Positions 54,984 through 64,000 of a stretch of 64,000 bases of DNA are shown in pieces. Both the position numbers and the translations under genes were made by a program. Position 1 is the stretch's first letter. Every line of letters begins with the position of its first letter. The DNA lies in the NCBI GenBank assembly GCA_034509925.1, contig CM067526.1, forward strand, positions 8,886,244-8,950,243. Direction: 5' to 3'. Source of the DNA: Hirudinaria manillensis (taxonomy: Eukaryota > Annelida > Clitellata > Hirudinida > Hirudinidae). The notes beneath the pieces are model-generated. The model was not told where the DNA came from and did no database searches. It worked only from the letters and a program-made list of their open reading frames with translations.

Positions 54984-57976
54984 ATAATAAGGTGGCCAGT
55001 TACATTCATTGGGTTGTATGCCGTGAGCAAGGATGTGAAGTTCCAAAGAAATGGTACCAAAAATGTGTGACAAATATAAATAAAGAATTGCACCATCTCA
55101 TGGGACTACGCATTTATCACGGACAGGAAAATATTGGCCAAACATTGTCATCGATGACAGGAGATCCAAGTTGTACATGCTAATTGATGTTTCAGTCCCG
55201 GATTGATAAAAAACATCGAGCTTGAAGAAGCTGAAGAAATTAGCAAATATAAGGACCTGGAGATTGAAATTAACCGGATGTGGATTGTGAAGTCTAAAGT
55301 AATTGTAGGAGCGCTCCGAACGCTAAGAAAAGACTTTGCAAATGGTGTAGAGAGAACTCTGCCAGGACGACCAGAGATATCGGAGATTCAGAAGATCTCA
55401 CTGCCCACATTCTTCGGAGAGTTCTTTGGCGAATCGCTGAGAGCTCAGCATTCATGCCTCACCGGCAATGAAGCCGATAAGTAGCCGTAATAACCAGAAA
55501 AGCCACGGTCAACACCGGTACGGACGTATTTTTTCTTATCGTTGTTTTTGCTTCGAATTCTATCGAATTTGTGTCCCCTGCTAACCTTTTTATGATTGGT
55601 GAGTGTAACTTCCGAAGAAAAGGGAATAATAAATCTGTGAATTGAATACAACAGTTTCTTTGCTTTGTCATTTCGTTGAAACATCGCAGTTTGCAAAGGA
55701 ATTCTTGTAACAAGTTGTTCAATTTATTGGTTTTTGGTTTCAAATGTTTGAAACTTTTGGTCACGAGACTAAGAACTTTACGTTATAAAAACGTGTATTT
55801 GGAACAGCGAAAGCGTAAACCAAGAAAGTTCATAAAGAGCGAATTCTGCGGCTCTGAGTTCAAAACAGAGCGAGGATTAAAAATTCATCAAAATATCATG
55901 CCCATCAAGTTGAATCTATATATGCTGGCAAAAATTGAACTTGAACTAAAGCAAGAAGGTTGCAAGTGTAAACATTGAAGCACAAAAAAAGCGCCAACAT
56001 AAATCATCAGGATAATCGTCATACCCCTTGAGGACAGCCAATTCCTACCGGAGATGATGGTGATGAGCGAACGTCGCCAGGGTTTGAAAAGAAAGAACTC
56101 TGGCCATACATAGAATCGTGCCTCAATCAATTTCAATAACTTCAATTCGAAAAATCAGAAATAAATAAATCAGATATAGCCAGTATCTTAATGCCGTCGT
56201 AATGTAATGCTTGTTCCGTCGAAGACAGTAAACGGTGACAGCAATTTATTTTGAATCGCTAAGAATGCAACCATCTTTCTAGCCTTGCAGCTCGGCAATT
56301 CAACAGATAAGAACACTCAGCAAGAGAGTCTTGTAAGACAAGGAATTTCTTGAAATAGACAGAAAATCTCTCCTCAAACGCTCAACAATCCACCCAAAAG
56401 ACGTCGAAAAGAACGAATCAAAACAATGCCAAAGGTCGAAAGTTTTTGAAGCAAAAAAGAACTGAAAACTATTGAAAGGCAGAGACAAAGAAAAGTAATT
56501 CAAGATTTGTTCAGGAAGAATCCGGCAGCAGTGGCATGGGCATTGTTGACAGAGGAATTCAAAGACAAATCAAAGGCAACTCCAGGAAAAGAATTGCTTG
56601 AGTATTATTGGTAGCAAGTTTTCTCAGAAAAGTCAATTGAAGATGATAGACAGTCGTTGGCATACAGAAGTATGGTTTAGAATTGCGTAGCCAGCAATTA
56701 GGTGAACTCTGCTATTCGAGATCTCCGCATCAGGACACGACTCTTTATTTGGACATAGAACATTGGATATTGACTTTGCAGTTCACAAGTCACTGTGGCT
56801 ACTAGCCGGTTGTCCTCCGTCTTCGTCCTAATTCGGTATTCGTCACATGCATTCCAAAAATAAGTGGAGCCACCAACCCGAGAGATCCATTGCAGTGAGT
56901 CCAATCATTGGTCGACTCTTTCATAGGATCCTCCACATCGGATGACCTCCTTCGTTCCTTTGTTTCCGTGCCAGAGCGTCTGGCAGGAAGAAGAGGGAAC
57001 TGAAAAAGTTAAACTTCACTTTTATGAAAGACGTGTCTAAAGCGTTTCATTCGGTAACTCATTAATCAATCAAACAGTTGGGTTCAAATCGAGACTGCAG
57101 ACGGAATCAGTAATCGCATTCAAGTGGGCAGAGGCGTCAAAGCAAGGAGATCCAACGCTTATTGATATGATCCTTAGCCAAATGGATAGGAGAGGTTGCC
57201 CGAAATTAAATGCTTTTTAATTTACCTTTGCTTATGACATTTCTTGCTGATGTCTACAACGGACTACAGTTTGTTGTTGGAATACAGATGCTGCTTCAAC
57301 TACTTGAAGGAGGAATGTCAAAAGTGGGATTAGCGAGGAGAATCCAACCAAGTGCGCTTCTCTACGCACCGAGATAACATCGCAAAAAGATCGTGGAAAA
57401 AGAATCTTGACAACGGAAGCACTGCATCAAATATCGTTGAAACCTACAAATATCTCGGTATCGAGATTGGAGCACGATTATAACAATTATCAACAGTAGA
57501 CAAAATTCAAAAAGACCTATAACTCCATTTAGCGCGCCCCTTGGGACCGCATCAGCAAGTCTGTATTCTCAGAACTCATCTATTGCCTGGCATTGTGGAG
57601 AACGCTCCCAATGCATTCCTGGATGTCCCAGCCGACTAAGAGATCCCGGAATGCTTCAACTTTGGAAATGGATTCCGAATACAAGAAATCGTCGAATATT
57701 GAGCAAACGCCATTGGTCCTAGCGAATGGCGCTAATCGATGAAATGATCTCAGGTCAATGGATCAACTGCGTGAAGGTTAGAGCCGAGATCCTACACAAC
57801 TTATCGCGGAATCGAGATACAAGCTGTATTTGAGCACTCTGCCGGACTGAGGAAGTGGCTGGGCCCTAGTATACAGCGGTGCCATGTCACCGATGGTCCA
57901 AGACATGTCAGGCATAAATCCATTTTGACAATGTTAGGTTTCACTGTGCTAGTAGCAATTGAATATTTGCACCGAC
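54984..57976 (+). mobile_element. tandem LINE array, unit 3
   Basis: 2993 bp. Same layout; C-terminal ORF 55203-55484, zinc finger-like ORF 55676-55978, polymerase words IPKISGATNPRDP near 56850. An extra A in GGCCAAACATTG shifts the nuclease frame and RPD is missing. Confidence 0.88.
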
Positions 57977-60962
57977 ATAATAAGGTGGCCAGTTACATTC
58001 ATTGGGTTGTATGCCGTGAGCAAGGATGTGAAGTTCCAAAGAAATGGTACCAAAAATGTGTGACAAATATAAATAAAGAATTGCACCATCTCATGGGACT
58101 ACGCATTTATCACGGACAGGAAAATATTGGCCAACAGACCTGACATTGTCATCGATGACAGGAGATCCAAGTTGTACATGCTAATTGATGTTTCAGTCCC
58201 GGATTGATAAAAACATCGAGCTTGAAGAAGCTGAAGAAATTAGCAAATATAAGGACCTGGAGATTGAAATTAACCGGATGTGGATTGTGAAGTCTAAAGT
58301 AATTGTAGGAGCGCTCCGAACGCTAAGAAAAGACTTTGCAAATGGTGTAGAGAGAACTCTGCCAGGACGACCAGAGATATCGGAGATTCAGAAGATCTCA
58401 CTGCCCACATTCTTCGGAGAGTTCTTTGGCGAATCGCTGAGAGCTCAGCATTCATGCCTCACCGGCAATGAAGCCGATAAGTAGCCGTAATAACCAGAAA
58501 AGCCACGGTCAGCACCGGTACGGACGTATTTTTTCTTATCGTTGTTTTTGCTTCGAATTCTATCGAAATTTGTGTCCCCTGCTAACCTTTTAATGATTGG
58601 TGAGTGTAACTTCCGAAGAAAAGGGAATAATAAATCTGTGAATTGAATACAACAGTTTCTTTGCTTTGTCATTTCGTTGAAACATCGCAGTTTGCAAAGG
58701 AATTCTTGTTACGAAGTTTGTTCAATTTATTGGTTTTTGGTTTCAAATGTTTGAAACTTTTGGTCACGAGACTAAGAACTTTACGTCATAAAAACGTGTA
58801 TTTGGAACAGCGAAAGCGTAAACCAAGAAAGTTCATAAAGAGCGAATTATGCGGCTCTGAGTTCAAAACAGAGCGAGGATTAAAAATTCATCAAAATATC
58901 ATGCCCATCAAGTTGAATCTATATATGCTGGCAAAAATTGAACTTGAACTAAAGCAAGAAGGTTGCAAGTGTAAACATTGAAGCACAAAAAAAGCGCCAA
59001 CATAAATCATCAGGATAATCGCCATACCCCTTGAGGACAGCCAATTCCTACCGGAGATGATGGTGATGAGCGAACGTCGCCAGGGTTTGAAAAGAAAGAA
59101 CTCTGGCCATACATAGAATCGTGCCTCAATCAATTTCAATAACTTCAATTCGAAAAATCAGAAATAAATAAATCAGATATAGCCAGTATCTTAATGCCGT
59201 CGTAATGTAATGCTTGTTCCGTCGAAGACAGTAAACGGTGACAGCAATTTATTTTGAATCGCTAAGAATGCAACCATCTTTCTAGCCTTGCAGCTCGGCA
59301 ATTCAACAGATAAGAACACTCAGCAAGAGAGTCTTGTAAGACAAGGAATTTCTTGAAATAGACAGAAAATCTCTCCTCAAACGCTCAACAATCCACCCAA
59401 AAGACGTCGAAAAGAACGAATCAAAACAATGCCAAAGGTCGAAAGTTTTTGAAGCAAAAAAGAACTGAAAACTATTGAAAGGCAGAGACAAAGAAAAGTA
59501 ATTCAAGATTTGTTCAGGAAGAATCCGGCAGCAGTGGCATGGGCATTGTTGACAGAGGAATTCAAAGACAAATCAAAGGCAACTCCAGGAAAAGAATTGC
59601 TTGAGTATTATTGGTAGCAAGTTTTCTCAGAAAAGTCAATTGAAGATGATAGACAGTCGTTGGCATACAGAAGTATGGTTTAGAATTGCGTAGCCAGCAA
59701 TTAGGTGAACTCTGCTATTCGAGATCTCCGCATCAGGACACGACTCTTTATTTGGACATAGAACATTGGATATTGACTTTGCAGTTCACAAGTCACTGTG
59801 GCTACTAGCCGGTTGTCCTCCGTCTTCGTCACATGCATTCCAAAAATAAGTGGAGCCACCAACCCGAGAGATCCATTGCAGTGAGTCCAATCATTGGTCG
59901 ACTCTTTCATAGGATCCTCCACATCGGATGACCTCCTTCGTTCCTTTGTTTCCGTGCCAGATGGTCTGGCAGGAAGAAGAGGGAACTGAAAAAGTTAAAC
60001 TTCACTTTTATGAAAGACGTGTCTAAAGCGTTTCATTCGGTAACTCATTAATCAATCAAACAGTTGGGTTCAAATCGAGACTGCAGACGGAATCAGTAAT
60101 CGCATTCAAGTGGGCAGAGGCGTCAAAGCAAGGAGATCCAACGCTTATTGATATGATCCTTAGCCAAATGGATAGGAGAGGTTGCCCGAAATTAAATGCT
60201 TTTTAATTTACCTTTGCTTATGACATTTCTTGCTGATGTCTACAACGGACTACAGTTTGTTGTTGGAATACAGATGCTGCTTCAACTACTTGAAGGAGGA
60301 ATGTCAAAAGTGGGATTAGCGAGGAGAATCCAACCAAGTGCGCTTCTCTACGCACCGAGATAACATCGCAAAAAGATCGTGGAAAAAGAATCTTGACAAC
60401 GGAAGCACTGCATCAAATATCGTTGAAACCTACAAATATCTCGGTATCGAGATTGGAGCACGATTATAACAATTATCAACAGTAGACAAAATTCAAAAAG
60501 ACCTATAACTCCATTTAGCGCGCCCCTTGGGACCGCATCAGCAAGTCTGTATTCTCAGAACTCATCTATTGCCTGGCATTGTGGAGAACGCTCCCAATGC
60601 ATTCCTGGATGTCCCAGCCGACTAAGAGATCCCGGAATGCTTCAACTTTGGAAATGGATTCCGAATACAAGAAATCGTCGAATATTGAGCAAACGCCATT
60701 GGTCCTAGCGAATGGCGCTAATCGATGAAATGATCTCAGGTCAATGGATCAACTGCGTGAAGGTTAGAGCCGAGATCCTACACAACTTATCGCGGAATCG
60801 AGATACAAGCTGTATTTGAGCACTCTGCCGGACTGAGGAAGTGGCTGGGCCCTAGTATACAGCGGTGCCATGTCACCGATGGTCCAAGACATGTCAGGCA
60901 TAAATCCATTTTGACAATGTTAGGTTTCACTGTGCTAGTAGCAATTGAATATTTGCACCGAC
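57977..60962 (+). mobile_element. tandem LINE array, unit 4
   Basis: 2986 bp. C-terminal ORF 58185-58484, zinc finger-like ORF 58643-58981. Here the nuclease motif is complete at the DNA level: GCCAACAGACCTGACATTGT reads ANRPDIV, followed by IDDRRSKLYMLIDVSVP. About 18 bp of units 2-3 near 59828 are missing. Confidence 0.88.
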
Positions 60963-63900
60963 ATAATAAGGTGGCCAGTTACATTCATTGGGTTGTATGC
61001 CGTGAGCAAGGATGTGAAGTTCCAAAGAAATGGTACCAAAAATGTGTGACAAATATAAATAAAGAATTGCACCATCTCATGGGACTACGCATTTATCACG
61101 GACAGGAAAATATTGGCCAACAGACCTGACATTGTCATCGATGACAGGAGATCCAAGTTGTACATGCTAATTGATGTTTCAGTCCCGGATTGATAAAAAC
61201 ATCGAGCTTGAAGAAGCTAAAGAAATTAGCAAATATAAGGACCTGGAGATTGAAACTAACCGGATGTGGATTGTGAAGTCTAAAGTAATTGTAGGAGCGC
61301 TCCGAACGCTAAGAAAAGACTTTGCAAATGGTGTAGAGAGAACTCTGCCAGGACGACCAGAGATATCGGAGATTCAGAAGATCTCACTGCCCACATTCTT
61401 CGGAGAGTTCTTTGGCGAATCGCTGAGAGCTCAGCATTCATGCCTCACCGGCAATGAAGCCGATAAGTAGCCGTAATAACCAGAAAAGCCACGGTCAGCA
61501 CCGGTACGGACGTATTTTTTCTTATCGTTGTTTTTGCTTCGAATTCTATCAAATTTGTGTCCCCTGCTAACCTTTTTATGATTGGTGAGTGTAACTTCCG
61601 AAGAAAAGGGAATAATAAATCTGTGAATTGAATACAACAGTTTCTTTGCTTTGTCATTTCGTTGAAACATCGCAGTTTGCAAAGGAATTCTTGTAACGAA
61701 TTGTTCAATTTATTGGTTTTTGGTTTCAAATGTTTGAAACTTTTGGTCACGAGACTAAGAACTTTACGTTATAAAACGTGTATTTGGAACAGCGAAAGCG
61801 TAAACCAAGAAAGTTCATAAAGAGCGAATTCTGCGGCTCTGAGTTCAAAACAGAGCGAGGATTAAAAATTCATCAAAATATCATGCCCATCAAGTTGAAT
61901 CTATATATGCTGGCAAAAATTGAACTTGAACTAAAGCAAGAAGGTTGCAAGTGTAAACATTGAAGCACAAAAAAAGCGCCAACATAAATCATCAGGATAA
62001 TCGTCATACCCCTTGAGGACAGCCAATTCCTACCGGAGATGATGGTGATGAGCGAACGTCGCCAGGGTTTGAAAAGAAAGAACTCTGGCCATGCATAGAA
62101 TCGTGCCTCAATCAATTTCAATAACTTCAATTCGAAAAATCAGAAATAAATAAATCAGATATAGCCAGTATCTTAATGCCGTCGTAATGTAATGCTTGTT
62201 CCGTCGAAGACAGTAAACGGTGACAGCAATTTATTTTGAATCGCTAAGAATGCAACCATCTTTCTAGCCTTGCAGCTCGGCAATTCAACAGATAAGAACA
62301 CTCAGCAAGAGAGTCTTGTAAGACAAGGAATTTCTTGAAATAGACAGAAAATCTCTCCTCAAACGCTCAACAATCCACCAAAAGACGTCGAAAAGAACGA
62401 ATCAAAACAATGCCAAAGGTCGAAAGTTTTTGAAGCAAAAAAGAACTGAAAACTATTGAAAGGCAGAGACAAAGAAAAGTAATTCAAGATTTGTTCAGGA
62501 AGAATCCGGCAGCAGTGGCATGGGCATTGTTGACAGAGGAATTCAAAGACAAATCAAAGGCAACTCCAGGAAAAGAATTGCTTGAGTATTATTGGTAGCA
62601 AGTTTTCTCAGAAAAGTCAATTGAAGATGATAGACAGTCGTTGGCATACAGAAGTATGGTTTAGAATTGCGTAGCCAGCAATTAGGTGAACTCTGCTATT
62701 CGAGATCTCCGCATCAGGACACGACTCTTTATTTGGACATAGAAACATTGGATATTGACTTTGCAGTTCACAAGTCACTGTGGCTACTAGCCGGTTGTCC
62801 TCCGTCTTCGTCCAAATTCGACAAATTTTTAATAAATTGACCAATAAAATAAATAATTTTAATAGTTTTAATAGTTTACATAATTTAAGCAATTTAACGT
62901 TCTAAATATTATTTTTTAATAATAATTTAAATAATTCGAACAATTTCACAGACCTGAGTGTCAGGATTCGTCACATGCATTCCAAAAATAAGTGGAGCCA
63001 CCAACCCGAGAGATCCATTGCAGTGAGTCCAATCATTGGTCGACTCTTTCATAGGATCCTCCACATCGGATGACCTCCTTCGTTCCTTTGTTTCCGTGCC
63101 AAGCGTTTCGTCAGGAAGAAGCAGGAACTGAAAAAGTTAAACTTCACTTTTATGAAAGACGTGTCTAAAGCGTTTCATTCGGTAACTCATTAATCAATCA
63201 AACAGTTGGGTTCAAATCGAGACTGCAGACGGAATCAGTAATCGCATTCAAGTGGGCAGAGGCGTCAAAGCAAGGAGATCCAACGCTTATTGATATGATC
63301 CTTAGCCAAATGGATAGGAGAGGTTGCCCGAAATTAAATGCTTTTTAATTTACCTTTGCTTATGACATTTCTTGCTGATGTCTACAACGGACTACAGTTT
63401 GTTGTTGGAATACAGATGCTGCTTCAACTACTTGAAGGAGGAATGTCAAAAGTGGGATTAGCGAGGAGAATCCAACCAAGTGCGCTTCTCTACGCACCGA
63501 GATAACATCGCAAAAAGATCGTGGAAAAAGAATCTTGACAACGGAAGCACTGCATCAAATATCGTTGAAACCTACAAATATCTCGGTATCGAGATTGGAG
63601 CACGATTATAACAATTATCAACAGCAGACAAAATTCAAAAAGACCTATAACTCCATTTAGCGCGCCCCTTGGGACCGCATCAGCAAGTCTGTATTCTCAG
63701 AACTCATCTATTGCCTGGCATTGTGGAGAACGCTCCCAATGCATTCCTGGATGTCCCAGCCGACTAAGAGATCCCGGAATGCTTCAACTTTGGAAATGGA
63801 TTCCGAATACAAGAAATCGTCGAATATTGAGCAAACGCCATTGGTCCTAGCGAATGGCGCTAATCGATGAAATGATCTCAGGTCAATGGATCAACTGCGT

Positions 63901-64000
63901 GAAGGTTAGAGCCGAGATCCTACACAACTTATCGCGGAATCGAGATACAAGCTGTATTTGAGCACTCTGCCGGACTGAGGAAGTGGCTGGGCCCTAGTAT
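60963..64000 (+). mobile_element. tandem LINE array, unit 5, cut by window end
   Basis: Same layout; C-terminal ORF 61171-61470, zinc finger-like ORF 61778-61963. RPD is present as in unit 4. It carries an AT-rich insertion at about 62821-62963. The window ends about 110 bp before the unit would close, so the array may continue. Confidence 0.88.
62821..62963. repeat. AT-rich insertion in array unit 5
   Basis: About 143 bp built from AATTT/AATAATTT words, absent from the other four units. It lies between TTCG and GATTCGTCAC of the unit sequence. Confidence 0.75.

Noticed and set aside
48886-64000. rDNA array or 28S-linked R2 elements
   Set aside because: I saw no rRNA-like sequence between units; units abut directly.
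1-64000. CRISPR arrays, bacterial operons, tRNA or rRNA genes
   Set aside because: None seen; the only short regular repeats are LTR, TIR and the 3-kb array, and tRNA similarity is limited to primer-binding sites.

Overview
This is AT-rich eukaryotic DNA from an invertebrate animal: genes are split by spliceosomal introns, and Ty3/gypsy, copia, Tc1/mariner, Tigger/pogo-like, MULE-like and several non-LTR elements are all present. I cannot name the species. The one host gene I can reconstruct is an L1CAM/neuroglian-family cell adhesion receptor on the + strand (3132-41414). Its 24 coding exons keep phase throughout and give 1186 residues: signal peptide, six Ig domains, five fibronectin III domains, one transmembrane helix and a short cytoplasmic tail. 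The coding part is 3561 nt spread over 38 kb; most of the rest is intron filled with mobile DNA.

Layout. 1-1950: 3' half of a decayed Ty3/gypsy element with its 3' LTR. 2037-2647: MULE-type transposase C-terminus with a 133-bp tandem duplication. 3132-41414: the neuroglian gene. Its introns carry a Tc1 element (5677-7211), fragments of a GC-richer LINE with a restriction-like endonuclease (8225-8940, 26454-27150, 33448-37030, 38876-40170), two internally deleted gypsy derivatives with a SAP-domain ORF (8951-11794, 13326-15211), a third fragment (16496-16907) and a solo LTR (23350-23648), a shortened copia element (19708-23075), a nested Tc1/LINE/Tigger zone (28081-31110) and another Tc1 remnant (40330-41237). 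41415-48685: non-coding 3' flank with a degenerate LINE reverse transcriptase and old repeats. 48686-48885: 200-bp assembly gap. 48886-64000: five head-to-tail units of about 3 kb, each a degenerate LINE with zinc finger-like region, reverse transcriptase and endonuclease, amplified as a tandem array.

How the parts relate. The adhesion gene appears intact despite the insertions, because every mobile element in it lies in an intron. The SAP-domain gypsy copies lack pol, yet one copy has LTRs that read as identical and an open 415-codon ORF, so it moved recently and must depend on an autonomous relative; the decayed element at 1-1950 shares its end of pol, polypurine tract and LTR start and is the best candidate for that lineage. 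The array at the right is interpreted as satellite-like amplification of an already dead LINE, because units share the same disabling changes.
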